Of a stretch of 64,000 nucleotides of DNA, positions 9,006-18,700 are shown in pieces. This DNA is from JAICKM01 sp050998805 (GTDB lineage Bacteria; Chloroflexota; Chloroflexia; QHBQ01; JAICKM01): the NCBI GenBank assembly GCA_050998805.1, contig JBPCPV010000055.1:1-64000 (forward strand), in the 5' to 3' direction. Numbering within the stretch: position 1 is the first letter of the stretch; each line of letters opens with the position of its first letter. The notes beneath the pieces are model-generated. The model had not been told where the DNA came from and did no database searches. It worked only from the letters and a program-made list of their open reading frames with translations. Made by a program: the position numbers and the translations under genes.

Positions 9006-9425
9006 TTAGGCTTTCTTGGTCGACTCCAAAACCGCAAGATAGTGTGGGTTGTGCATAATACCCAGGATGTTCCCGAAAGGATCGACTACGGAAGCAGTAA
9101 CGAATCCGCTGCCACGGTCTTGAGGTGCTTCAAGCTGCTTTGCGCCCATTGATGTAGCTCGTTCTAGAGTCTCGTTCAGATCATCGACATGCCAGTACAC
9201 GACGACACCAGCCCGTCCCTTTAAACTGTCGACTCCTGGTACATATGTGCTGTCGATCAAACCCAGTTCGTGCTGGTAGTCACCGATACGAAACTCAGCG
9301 TATCCAGGTCGCTCAAAGTAGGGCTCCATATCCAAGAATTCGGTATACCACCTCTTCGCTGCCTCATGATCTGCCGCGAAAAAACTGACGGTAGCGATTC
9401 CTCGCAACTTTTGTGTATCTACCAT
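9006..9425 (-). CDS. VOC (glyoxalase/dioxygenase superfamily) protein
   Basis: 139 residues with two beta-alpha-beta-beta-beta units typical of the vicinal oxygen chelate fold. N-terminal FFAADHEAAKRWYTEFLDMEP and C-terminal SVVDPFGNILGIMHNP are classic. Putative metal or substrate ligands include His25 and Glu in the first unit, but the substrate cannot be deduced; family members range from glyoxalases to antibiotic-binding proteins. A strong AAGGAG lies 10 nt before the ATG. Base composition is clearly less GC-rich than the flanking glycan genes, so this gene and the next were probably acquired together. Confidence 0.85.
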   Translation of the reverse strand: MVDTQKLRGIATVSFFAADHEAAKRWYTEFLDMEPYFERPGYAEFRIGDYQHELGLIDSTYVPGVDSLKGRAGVVVYWHVDDLNETLERATSMGAKQLEAPQDRGSGFVTASVVDPFGNILGIMHNPHYLAVLESTKKA

Positions 9426-9510
9426 AAGGGATTTTCTCCTTAAATGTCACTTAGCAGTACATCGTTTCTCGTCTCAGATCCAAAGCAGGATGCCGCCAGA
9501 GCCGCCATTA

Positions 9511-10092
9511 TCAATGGTGGTTTGCTCGTGTGTTATTTGTTGCAAGTTCGATTGTTTGTACAATCCTCCGTTCACGTGTTTCTGACCTCTTAGCCTTCGC
9601 TATCCACTCAAGAATTACCCGCTTTGATGAAGGCGGGAATGCCCGGAAGTTCTTGAAGGCAGTTTCGTTCTTATCGAACAGTTTTTGCAAGTCATCAGGT
9701 ATAACTAAATTCTGAGCATCAGCTAAGGCGTCCCAAGTGCCTGCCGTTTCCGCAAGGTCAATGGCTGCTTGGCCGGCTGGCATCATCAGACCTTGCATAA
9801 TCATTTCCTCGGCTCGCTCCCTGTTGATCTTGCCCCAAGTACTCTTTGGATTGCGCGGCGAAAAGAACAAATAGAAACTCTCCTCATCTCGCGGGATTGC
9901 TTTGCTATCAACCCAGCCGAAACAAAGTGCATCTACAATAGCATCATGAAAGTGAACGCTCGGCGTTTTACTCTTCTTTTGGTAAACGATTAACCAAACG
10001 GATTTTTCCGATTGGCGGTGTTTGTCCAACCACTTACGCCATTCTTCTCTTGTATTAGCGTAAAACGTTTGTACGCCGTTTATGGTTTCCAT
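9511..10092 (-). CDS. YdeI/OmpD-associated family protein
   Basis: 193 residues. The pattern TREEWRKWLDKHRQ, SVWLIVYQKKS, ALCFGWVDS and FSPRNPKSTWGKIN is that of the YdeI/OmpD-associated family, whose members have been linked to bacteriocin or peptide resistance, though their biochemistry is unclear. The C-terminal stretch FRAFPPSSKRVILEWIAKAKRSETRERRI is the conserved terminal domain. An AAGG precedes the ATG. One 60-nt line of the gene (9661-9720) is only about 35% GC by hand count, against about 65-70% for neighbouring glycan genes, indicating horizontal transfer. Confidence 0.85.
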   Translation of the reverse strand: METINGVQTFYANTREEWRKWLDKHRQSEKSVWLIVYQKKSKTPSVHFHDAIVDALCFGWVDSKAIPRDEESFYLFFSPRNPKSTWGKINRERAEEMIMQGLMMPAGQAAIDLAETAGTWDALADAQNLVIPDDLQKLFDKNETAFKNFRAFPPSSKRVILEWIAKAKRSETRERRIVQTIELATNNTRANHH

Positions 10093-10191
10093 ATCGTTTT
10101 ACCTTATTACACCAAGATTTATCAGACTGCTCCTAGCAGTGTGTCGTGCGCTAAGCGCGCTATCTATTGTCTAAGCCCCGACCCCAACAAC

Positions 10192-13100
10192 TCAAAACTC
10201 AAAACTTGTCCCCGACTCACGTCCCCGGACTCCCGCCAAGAGGGCGCACAAGAACCAGACGGTGAGCGCCAGGTCTTGCAAAAAGTACGAGTTGTCTATT
10301 AGGCCGTGGACCAGTACAGCGGTCAGCGCGGCGAGCAGGGAGCGGGCCAGGGCCGACGTGTGCGCGTCCCCGTGCCGCGCCAGGTCGAGGCCCGCGCGCA
10401 CTGCCCTATATCCCATCCATATGGCGACCAGCACCCCTATTATACCTAAACTGAGCCACCAATCCAAGAGAATGTTGTGCGGGTGCGACAGCCAACGCTC
10501 CTGGGCGTGCAGGATGTCGGTATACGGCCCCTGGTACTGGTTGAGGAACTGGTCGAGGCCGATGCCGAATACCGGGTGGTCGCGCAGCATGTCGAGCGCC
10601 GACTTCCAGAGATCGAGCCGAATAAGCCCACTGCCGATATGGGTGATCCGCTCCGGCAGCAGGTGGGCGAGCGCGGCCAGCCCTAAGCCGACCGCCGCGA
10701 CCGCCAGCCCGCCCGCGAAGATGAGCGCCTGCCGCCCGCCCAGCAGCAGCAGACTCACGCCGAGCGCGGCGACCACGGCTATCCACGCCCCCCGCGAGTA
10801 GCTGAGGGCGAGCGCAGGCAGCATGAGCAGCGTGGCGGCCCCGTAGAGCGCCCGCCTGATGCGCTCGTCGGGTGGGCGCAGGAATATGGCGAGCGCGCCG
10901 CTGAACGCGACCGTCCGCCCCAGGTAGAGTCCCAGGTTGTCGTGGTGAGGGAACAGCCCCTGGTAGGCCGTGACGCCCTGCGTATCGTTCGTGAAGTTCG
11001 GCAGCCGCAACACCCCCCCGACCACCGCGATCAGCGCGGCCAGCACGCCCCCCGCGATGAAGCCGTCGGCCAGTCGGTACGCCTGCCGCCGACCGGGCCG
11101 GATGTCGGTCAGCAGGAAGTAGAAGAGCACCGGCTCCACAATCGTCCACCGGTATTGGCGGAGGCTGTCCTTCACGTAATCGGGCGCGGCCACGGTCAGC
11201 AACGAGAATGTGCCGACCACCAGCAGCGCCACGGCCGGCGCGGCGAACAGGTCGCGCCTCAACGACGCGCGGAGCCATCCGAGCGGCGACGCGCTTCCCC
11301 CGTTCCCCGCCAGGGAGGCGGGCCAAAGGGCCGGGGCGCTCGCCGCCTTTCCCTGCCTCGAAGCGAACCAGGGTACTAGGATGGCTTGATGGACGGCCCA
11401 GGCGGCTAGAATTGCCCAGATGCAGCTCTCGCTGAGGGCGAACGTCCACTCGCCGAGCGGCCTCGGCGCCCAGGTGAACGGGATGGCCCCCGCCGTGACC
11501 ACCAGGGCCATGTCGGGCCGCCAACAGGCGAGCAGGAACCAGACCCCGAAGGCCACGAGCGCCCACTTCTGCGAGGGCAGGACGTAGTAGGCAGCCAGAG
11601 CCGCAGCGAGCGCGACCACCGCGACGCCCGCCCTGGCGCGCTCGCCTTCCAGCCCCGGTACCACGGCTGCCCGGCGCACCAGCCCGCCGAGCGCGACCGC
11701 CGCGAAGGTGAAGCGCACCCCCAGCCAGAGCGCGAGTGCCGTGATCAGCGTGTAGCCGAGCGCGTAGGCCCACGCCCGCCCCGGCTCGCGCGCGACGATG
11801 AAGCCGAGCAGGGTCACCGGCCCGCTGCTCTCGCCGGGGCTTATCGTCAGCGTGTGGCGCGTCTCCGGCAGGCCCTGCGCGACCTGCACCCTCACGGCGG
11901 TGCGGCCTGCCGGTGCCTGCCAGCCGGTCGCTGCCGGGCCCTGCCCCATGCCGCTCGCCGGCAAAGCGACCGGCGTGCCCGGCGGAGCGCCGTCGAGCGA
12001 GGCCGTGAGGCTGCCGGGCGTGCTGCCCTGGGCGATGACGAGGTCAACCGCGTTGCCCTGGAATGTAAGTGTGGCGGCGCTGCTTCGCGCCGTCGCCGTG
12101 TAGACCGCCCGCCCGTCGAGTGTGCCTTTGTCCCAGGGGCCGGAGACGGCGAGGGCCTTGTCGTCGGGGGTGACCGCGCCGGTGTCCGCCGTCGGGAACC
12201 GGCGGCTGTAGCGCTGGAGCGTGGTGTAGGCCGGGCGGGGCGACCAGTCGGCGTTGAGGATGCCGAAGTAGGGCTGCGGCTCTCCGGCGCTTGGGGTCGG
12301 GTCGCGCAGATGCCAGACGAACATCATCCCCATCCAGGGCCACTCCGCGCGGGCGCGCTGGTAGCCTTCGAGCAGGAACGCTGCCTGCTCGGCCTCGGTG
12401 TGGTTGCCCCAGATGCCGGGCTTGCCCGTCCAGCCGGGCGGGAGGCTGATCCAGCCGTATTCACTCGCCCACATCGCTTTGCCGGCGTCGCCGTTGTCCA
12501 CCATGATCCCCCGCGTGAGCACCGGACGGGAGAAGTTGATCCGCTTCGGCTCGGCGCGCCGGTCGGTCGGCGGGTAGGCGAGGCCGTATGCCATCACGCT
12601 CGCTATGTCGAAGTAGGGCCGCGCCCCCGCGTCGTACATCCCCTGCAAGTAGAGCAGGTCGCTCAGGTTCGCGGGTCCGGTCTCGATAGTCTGCGCGAGC
12701 GGCGCAGACAGCACCACCGCGTCGGGGTTGGCGGCATGGGCGGCCAGGTAGGCGGCTTTCAGCAGCGCGGTGTACTCGGCGGGGTTCGGGTGCCGCACGC
12801 ACGCTCCGCCCTGCCGGCCGGACCATTCGCCCTCGAGGTTCGGCTCGTTCCATATCTGGAAATAGCGGACCTTGCCCCGATACCGGCTGACGACTGCGCT
12901 CACGAAATCGGCATAGTCGCTGTTCTTCGCGGGCGCGCCGTGCGACATGTCGGGGCAGAGCAGTGCCCACGTGGGCGGCGCATCGAGCCGCGCGAGGATG
13001 TCGAGGTTGTTCGCCCGCGCCTGCTCCACGATGTAGTCGTACTTGTCCCACGAGGAACGCGCGGGGCTGTGCCGCCGGTCAGTGAAGTCGCCCTTGCCGG

Positions 13101-13446
13101 CGATCTCGATGTCGTTCCATAGGAAGCCCTGGCGGATCATCGTGTAGCCGCCGTCGCGGGCCATACGGAGCGTGCGCTTGACGTTCGCCTGGTCACCCTC
13201 GCTCTCCAAGAAGACGTTTATGCCCATCGGGTTCCGGTCCCCGCCTGCAAGCGGAGCCTGCTCGTCTCCCCAGACGACGCCGAGGTTCATAAGCCGGTCC
13301 ACGGAGGAGAGCGCGCCCAACTCGCCCAGCACGACGGCCAGCAGTCCCAGGAGCAGCGCGAGCCGCGCCAGGGCGGCGAACGGTTGCGGCTGGGGCCGTG
13401 CGAGGTCGGTTGTCTGGAGAACCCGCGTCGTGCGGTCGCGGTTCAA
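10192..13446 (-). CDS. Fusion protein: clan-A glycosidase-like domain plus O-antigen ligase/polymerase
   Basis: About 1084 residues. After an N-terminal TM helix (about 25-45), residues 60-400 form a TIM-barrel glycosidase-like domain. Both clan-A carboxylates are visible: acid/base in QIWNEPNLEGEW (about 200) and nucleophile in WASEYGW (about 328). A beta-rich module follows (about 430-555). From about 558 to the end there are 10-12 TM helices with the O-antigen ligase signature SHPHNILLDWWLSLGIIGVL. I chose the TTG at 13446 because it overlaps the upstream stop (TTGA) and excludes an extension reading through the previous gene. The last residues (SFEF) and stop come from a GAGTTTT heptamer repeat. 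Hydrolase or transglycosylase activity is inferred. Confidence 0.85.
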   Translation of the reverse strand: MNRDRTTRVLQTTDLARPQPQPFAALARLALLLGLLAVVLGELGALSSVDRLMNLGVVWGDEQAPLAGGDRNPMGINVFLESEGDQANVKRTLRMARDGGYTMIRQGFLWNDIEIAGKGDFTDRRHSPARSSWDKYDYIVEQARANNLDILARLDAPPTWALLCPDMSHGAPAKNSDYADFVSAVVSRYRGKVRYFQIWNEPNLEGEWSGRQGGACVRHPNPAEYTALLKAAYLAAHAANPDAVVLSAPLAQTIETGPANLSDLLYLQGMYDAGARPYFDIASVMAYGLAYPPTDRRAEPKRINFSRPVLTRGIMVDNGDAGKAMWASEYGWISLPPGWTGKPGIWGNHTEAEQAAFLLEGYQRARAEWPWMGMMFVWHLRDPTPSAGEPQPYFGILNADWSPRPAYTTLQRYSRRFPTADTGAVTPDDKALAVSGPWDKGTLDGRAVYTATARSSAATLTFQGNAVDLVIAQGSTPGSLTASLDGAPPGTPVALPASGMGQGPAATGWQAPAGRTAVRVQVAQGLPETRHTLTISPGESSGPVTLLGFIVAREPGRAWAYALGYTLITALALWLGVRFTFAAVALGGLVRRAAVVPGLEGERARAGVAVVALAAALAAYYVLPSQKWALVAFGVWFLLACWRPDMALVVTAGAIPFTWAPRPLGEWTFALSESCIWAILAAWAVHQAILVPWFASRQGKAASAPALWPASLAGNGGSASPLGWLRASLRRDLFAAPAVALLVVGTFSLLTVAAPDYVKDSLRQYRWTIVEPVLFYFLLTDIRPGRRQAYRLADGFIAGGVLAALIAVVGGVLRLPNFTNDTQGVTAYQGLFPHHDNLGLYLGRTVAFSGALAIFLRPPDERIRRALYGAATLLMLPALALSYSRGAWIAVVAALGVSLLLLGGRQALIFAGGLAVAAVGLGLAALAHLLPERITHIGSGLIRLDLWKSALDMLRDHPVFGIGLDQFLNQYQGPYTDILHAQERWLSHPHNILLDWWLSLGIIGVLVAIWMGYRAVRAGLDLARHGDAHTSALARSLLAALTAVLVHGLIDNSYFLQDLALTVWFLCALLAGVRGRESGTSFEF

Positions 13447-15278
13447 GCGTTTACCCTGCGGCGCGCCCGGCGCACGAACAGGATGTCTGCGGCGAGCGCG
13501 ACCAGGATGATGCCGGTCGTCGCCGCAAACAACCCATAGGAGCGGCTGCTCGCCACGGTGAAGCCGGCGACGGTCGCGCCCGGCCCGTCGGTCCGCAGCG
13601 TCAGGTGATGCACTCCGGGCGGCCCCTCGCTGCCGAGTCCGGCGACCACCGGCAGTTGAGCTATCTGCACCGTCTGTGGAGGCGCGTTCGTGCCGTCCTT
13701 GCCGGTAGCCGCGGCCTGGTTCGCGGCGATATAGGGCCGTTGTGCATCGTCCTGGGGCAAGCCGGGGGCAAGGCCGTTCGTGCCGCCGTCCACCGTGACA
13801 TAGATCCGGGCGTTGACGGCGGTTCCCGCAGCCGGCGAGGCCAACGCCAGTGTGAGGTCGGTGCCGCGAAACGCTAAATCGAGCGTCGCGTCCGGTTTCT
13901 GCGAGACCAGCAGCAGCTTGCTCGGCTCGGACCCGCCCGGGGCGGCGCGCACGAGTTGCGTAGTCCAGTCTGCCGACGCCCTCGCGGGCGCGCTCAGGGG
14001 ACCGTAGCTGCCCACCCCCGCGACCGAGAGCCGCGCGGCCTCCGCCTGCACAGCATTGTATAGCTGTAGCGGCGCGAAGTCCGGCGTGAGCATGGCAAAG
14101 TAGTATTCGGCATCGGTCGGCGGTTGGTCCCCCACCTGCCGAAAATACCAGATGACGAACACTCCAGCCCAAGCCCAGTGCGTGCGGGCGTACTCGATGC
14201 CCCGCACGGTGTAGTCGGCCTGTTGCTCCGGCGTCACATGCCCCCACTTCACCGTCTTCGGGTCTACGATGCTGCTATCCGGCGCGTTCCAGCCATACTC
14301 GGTGAACCAGACTGGCTTTGCCTCATCGTGGTTCTGCGCCATGACCGCCCGCATCGCCTCGACCCGGCGGAAGTTGTAAGCGTCGGGCGATGGGTCTGCT
14401 TCCGGCGGGCTGTCCACGCCGAACGTGTTCGCCGAGGCGATGTCGAAATACGGCGCAGCGCCCGCCGCGTACATTTCGGCAAGATAGGTCGTCTCTCGTA
14501 AGTTGAGTGTGCCCGGCGGCTTGTTCTCCCGGAAGCTCTCATTTGTCGTCGCCAACGGCGCGCTCAGTATCACCACGTTCGGGTCCACGGCGCGCGCTCG
14601 CGTCGCCGCCTCTTTGAGCAGCGCGCCGTAATCTGCCGCGCTCACCGGCTTTCCGGGGGTCCACTCGGCCTCCAGGTTCGGCTCGTTCCAGATCTGCAAG
14701 AACCGGATCTTGCCCGGCGAGTGCGGCTCCACGTTGTAGTGGCGCACAAACTCGGCCACGAAGTCGCCGAAGTCGGAAACGTTCTTCGGCGGCGGACTCG
14801 GCGAGTTCACCCCCGCCTGCCGTGCCCAGTCGGGCGTGCGGTCGAGCCGGGCGATCACCTGCACACCGTTCGCCGCCGCGAGCCTCATGATGTCGTCGAA
14901 CTTCTCCCAGGAGCTTTTGCTGTTCTTCTCGTCGAAGAAGACCCCCTTCTTGAACTCCAGTTCCGACCACGGAAACTCCTGCCTGATCCAGCGCAGCCCC
15001 GAGTCGTGCAGCTTTTCGCCGGTCTTCTGCTTCTTGAACGGGTCCACCTCCCGCTCCAGGAACGTGTGCGCGCCGAGCGGGTCCACGGCCGCGAGCGGCA
15101 ACGGCTCGGGGCTGCGGGGCGGCGCGGCCGCGCTGCCGTCGAGCGGCGCGAACAGGATCGTCTCCCCGACGAGCGCGATAAGCAGCAGCGGGATGGCGAG
15201 TAGCCCCAGCCGCCGCAGGTCGCGTCCAGCCTTACGTTGTCTCCCCGCCGTCGGTTGTTGCGCCAAGTTCCACCCCAT
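13443..15278 (-). CDS. Membrane-anchored clan-A glycosidase-like protein
   Basis: About 611 residues: an N-terminal TM anchor (LLAIPLLLIALVGETILF), a TIM-barrel domain about 60-400, a beta-rich module, and a C-terminal TM followed by RRARRR. Putative catalytic Glu pair: QIWNEPNLEAEW (about 198) and WFTEYGWN (about 327), the GH5/GH39 pattern. It is paralogous to the glycosidase part of the downstream gene, with which its stop overlaps (TTGA). Both probably face outward and trim or transfer sugars on the surface glycan (inference). The ATG at 15278 was chosen over an upstream extension that runs through repeats, because it lies just downstream of a TGC-TATAAT promoter element. Confidence 0.85.
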   Translation of the reverse strand: MGWNLAQQPTAGRQRKAGRDLRRLGLLAIPLLLIALVGETILFAPLDGSAAAPPRSPEPLPLAAVDPLGAHTFLEREVDPFKKQKTGEKLHDSGLRWIRQEFPWSELEFKKGVFFDEKNSKSSWEKFDDIMRLAAANGVQVIARLDRTPDWARQAGVNSPSPPPKNVSDFGDFVAEFVRHYNVEPHSPGKIRFLQIWNEPNLEAEWTPGKPVSAADYGALLKEAATRARAVDPNVVILSAPLATTNESFRENKPPGTLNLRETTYLAEMYAAGAAPYFDIASANTFGVDSPPEADPSPDAYNFRRVEAMRAVMAQNHDEAKPVWFTEYGWNAPDSSIVDPKTVKWGHVTPEQQADYTVRGIEYARTHWAWAGVFVIWYFRQVGDQPPTDAEYYFAMLTPDFAPLQLYNAVQAEAARLSVAGVGSYGPLSAPARASADWTTQLVRAAPGGSEPSKLLLVSQKPDATLDLAFRGTDLTLALASPAAGTAVNARIYVTVDGGTNGLAPGLPQDDAQRPYIAANQAAATGKDGTNAPPQTVQIAQLPVVAGLGSEGPPGVHHLTLRTDGPGATVAGFTVASSRSYGLFAATTGIILVALAADILFVRRARRRVNA

Positions 15279-15311
15279 CTGCCCACAATCCCGCCCCGTT
15301 TCCCGACAGAC

Positions 15312-15320
15312 ATTATAGCA
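15312..15320 (-). promoter_or_regulatory. Extended -10 promoter element
   Basis: Minus strand reads TGC-TATAAT, about 35 nt upstream of the glycosidase start at 15278. The -35 region is poor. The same extended -10 occurs upstream of the genes starting at 22948 and 47015. Confidence 0.6.
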
Positions 15321-15353
15321 TCCGCCCCGCACCAACAGCAACCCGTGCCCAAT

Positions 15354-15388
15354 GCGGAGTGCGGAGTGCGGAGTGTGGAGTGCGGAAT
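15354..15388 (+). repeat. Heptamer array GCGGAGT x5
   Basis: Five consecutive 7-mers: three exact GCGGAGT, then GTGGAGT and GCGGAAT. The complementary orientation (ACTCCGC) recurs at 20784, 23721 and 47088. Confidence 0.85.
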
Positions 15389-15403
15389 GGGTTCGTGCTT
15401 GGA

Positions 15404-15500
15404 GCAAGGGATTGTCTGTGGGAGAGTCGCTCTGCCCTCGATTGCCTGGCGGAAGGCTGGGGCAAGGGATCGTCTGTGGGAGAGTCGCTCTGCGCTCGAT
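15404..15500 (+). repeat. Tandem 39-nt direct repeat, two copies
   Basis: Bases 15404-15442 and 15462-15500 are the same 39-nt sequence (beginning GCAAGGGAT, ending CTCGAT) with two mismatches, spaced 58 nt start to start. Both are intergenic. No gene or known element is recognised. Confidence 0.8.
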
Positions 15501-15528
15501 AGCTGCGGCCTTCACCGCTAGCCTCCAT

Positions 15529-15556
15529 AATTCAGAACTCAAAACTCAAAATTCGT
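15529..15556 (+). repeat. Heptamer array AACTCAA x4
   Basis: Units AATTCAG, AACTCAA, AACTCAA, AATTCGT in register. A near-identical array is at 20711, and its complement forms the 3' ends of the genes ending at 10192 and 30372. Confidence 0.8.
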
Positions 15557-15623
15557 CGCCCCGTACCGCCGCCGGCCCAGAGGCCCTCCGCAATCCCCGT
15601 TTTTCGTGGATCGACTTCTGTGC

Positions 15624-15652
15624 TTGACGTGCCACCCGAAAGCTGATAGCAT
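15624..15652 (+). promoter_or_regulatory. Possible promoter of the restriction-modification gene
   Basis: TTGACG, a 17-nt spacer, then TAGCAT (4 of 6 matches to TATAAT). It is followed by the heptamer array at 15661 and a GGAGG five bases before the ATG at 15720. It is weak but suitably placed. Confidence 0.35.
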
Positions 15653-15660
15653 ACCTAATA

Positions 15661-15702
15661 GCTGACGGCTGAAAGCTGACCACTGACCACTGACCACTGA
15701 CT
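15661..15702 (+). repeat. Heptamer array GCTGACG/ACTGACC x6 in a 5' leader
   Basis: Six in-register 7-mers: GCTGACG, GCTGAAA, GCTGACC, ACTGACC, ACTGACC, ACTGACT. It lies between the putative promoter and the ribosome-binding site of the restriction-modification gene. A closely similar array occupies the same position before the gene at 23092. Confidence 0.85.
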
Positions 15703-15719
15703 ACTCGCCGGAGGCGCAC

Positions 15720-18700
15720 ATGCCCGCCGACCCCCTCATCGCCTACCTGCTCGCCGTCGAGACTGCATACGCCGCCGACAACGCGACCGAGCACACCTAC
15801 AGGCCCGCCCTAAAGGCCCTGCTCGAAGCCGCCGCGCCGGGGCTGACGGCCACCAACGAGCCGAAGCGCATCGACTGCGGTGCCCCTGATTTCGTGCTAA
15901 CCGTGCCCGGCGGAGGCATCATCGGCTACGTCGAGGCGAAGGACGTGGGCCTGCCGCTCGACGCGATCGAGCGCGATTCGGACCGCGCCGAACCCCAGAC
16001 CGACAACGGGCGGCAGCTTAAGCGCTACCGCGCCGCACTCCCGAACCTCCTCTTCACCGACTGCCTCGAGTTCCGGCTCTACCGCAAAGGCGAGCGGCAC
16101 CTGGAACCGGCTCGGCTGGGGCGTACCGGCCCGCACAACACTCTTGTGCGCGAGAAGGATACCGCGCCCGCCCGCGACCTGCTCCGCGATTTCCTGACGC
16201 ATAAGCCGGAGGGGGTGAACACCCCGCGCGAACTGGCCGAGCGGCTCGCCCGCCTGACCCACCTGATCCGCGACATCATCGTGACCGCCTTCGCACAGGA
16301 CAAGGCGTCCGACACCCTGCGCGACCTCTACAAGGCGTTCCGCGAGCAGCTGATCGCCGACCTGGATGTGGGCACCTTCGCCGACATGTTCGCCCAGACG
16401 CTCGCTTACGGGCTGTTCGCGGCGCGTGCCAACCACACTGGCCCCGCGCCCTTCACCCGCGCGAACGCCGCCGCCGACATCCCGAAGACCAACCCCTTCC
16501 TCCGCCGCCTCTTCAACCTGATCACCGGCCTCGAGCTTGCCGACGAGCCATACGCCGGCCTTGTGGACGACCTCTCGCAACTCCTCGCCCAGACCCAGAT
16601 CGATGCCGTCCTCGCCGACTTTGGCAAGCGCACCCGCCGCCAAGACCCGCTCGTCCACTTCTACGAGACCTTCCTCGCCGCCTACGACCCCAAGCTGCGC
16701 GAGGGCCGCGGCGTCTACTACACGCCCGAGCCGGTCGTCTCCTACCTCGTGCGCTCGGTGGACCACCTGCTCAAGACGCGCTTCGCCTGCCCGGCGGGAC
16801 TGGCCGACACGAGCAAGACGAGCTACAACCGGCTTGGCACCGGGGGCAAGCCCGAGACCGTGGTTGACCACCGCGTGCTCGTGCTCGACCCCGCCTGCGG
16901 CACCGGCAGCTTCCTCTACGCCATCGTGGACCATATCCGGCAGGCGCAGATCGCGGCCGGCAACGCCGGAGACTGGTCGGGCTACGTCCATGACCACCTG
17001 CTGCCACGTCTCTTCGGCTTCGAGCTGCTGATGGCCCCCTACGCGGCCGCCCACCTCAAGCTCGGCCTAGAGCTTGCCGGCAAAGACCTGCCTCCCGGCC
17101 TCCGCGAGAACTGGGCCTATGCCTTCCAGGGCGACGAGCGCCTCCGCGTCTACCTCACGAACACCCTCGAGGAGGCCCACAAGGCGTCCGAACTCCTCTT
17201 CGGCCAGTGGATCGCCGACGAGGCCGCCGCCGCCGCAGCCATCAAGCGCGACCGCCCCATCATGGTCGTCATCGGCAACCCGCCCTACTCCGGTCACTCG
17301 GCCAACCAGGGCGAGTGGATACGCGGGCTGGTCCGCGACTACTACTTCGTGGACGGCCATCCCCTCGGCGAGCGCAACCCGAAGTGGCTCCAGGACGACT
17401 ATGTGAAGTTCCTCCGCTTCGGCCAGTGGCGCATCGCCCAGAGCGGGCGCGGCGTGCTCGCCTTCATCACGAACAACGGCTACCTCGACAACCCGACCTT
17501 CCGGGGTATGCGCGCTTCGCTTTTGGGCAGCTTCACCGACATCTATATCCTCAACCTCCACGGCAACAGCAAGAAGCGCGAGCGCGCGCCCGACGGCGGC
17601 CCCGACGAAAATGTGTTCGACATCCAGCAGGGCGTCGCCATCGCCCTCTTCGTGAAAGACCCCGCGCAAACCGGCCCCGCCACGGTCCACTATTCCGACC
17701 TTTGGGGCGTGCGCGAAACCCCGGATGGCGCAGGCGGCAAGTATCCCTGGCTCTTCGCCCACGACGTAAGCGATACTCCCTGGGTGGAACTCGCGCCCGA
17801 CTCGCCAACCTACCTTTTCGTGCCGCAGAACATAGATGTTCGAGGAGAATATGAGGAGGGGTGGAAGCTGCCGCAGGCTTTTCCAATCAACGTTCTTGGA
17901 TTCCAAAGCCATCGTGATCACTTTGCCGTTGCTTTCGAAGCTAATGACCTTCTTGAGAGAATTGAAGAAATGCGAGATGTAAATGTCGGAGACATTCAGT
18001 TTGCGGCAAAGTATGGACTAGCTGACAATCGAGACTGGCAGTTGTCGAAAGCTCGCCAACTGCTACGCATGGACTCTTCGTGGAAATCGCATCTAATCCG
18101 TTGCCTCTACCGCCCATTTGACTGGCGAGCGTGTTACTTTGATGAAATTGCAACCGATTATCCGCGGCGGGAGCTTTTGGCTCACGCTGTAGGCCACCAG
18201 AACCTGGTTCTGAATGCTGTGCGGCAGACGAAGGCCGATTCATGGGCGCATGTAATGGTTTCTGATAGCCCAACACCGGCCGTCTTTCTGGAGATTAAAG
18301 ATGGCTCGTCTGTCTTCCCCCTCTACCTCTACGCCGAGCACCCCGGCCAGCCATACCAGCGGGAGAATGCAATCAAGGCGGTGGCGAAGGCTATCCACGC
18401 GAGCGGCGGGCGGCTGCCCGCGAGCCAGGCGGCCGCCGAGGTCGAGCGGGTCACCGAGCTGATCAAGCGGCTCTTCCCCCAGCCCGAATACCCCCGCTGG
18501 CCGAACTTCGCGCCCGACTTCCTCGCCGCCGTCGAGCAGCGGCTGGGGCTGGGCCTTGTGCCCGACGGCCACGGCGACCTCCAGACAACCTTCGGCCCCG
18601 AAGACCTGTTCCACTACGCCTACGCCATCTTCCACGCCCCGTCCTACCGCGCCCGCTACGCCGAGTTCCTGAAAATAGACTTCCCCCGCCTCCCCCTCAC

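Noticed and set aside
13447..14247. N-terminal extension of the glycosidase-ligase frame to 14247
   Set aside because: It would overlap the upstream glycosidase gene by 800 nt in another frame; the translated extension is Arg/Gly-rich noise, and the TTG at 13446 overlaps the upstream stop as expected for coupled genes.
15279..15542. Upstream extension of the anchored glycosidase
   Set aside because: The added residues are translations of heptamer and 39-nt repeats, and the extension crosses the promoter.
15354..15702. CRISPR array
   Set aside because: Repeats are short 7-nt units without spacers and no cas genes are nearby.
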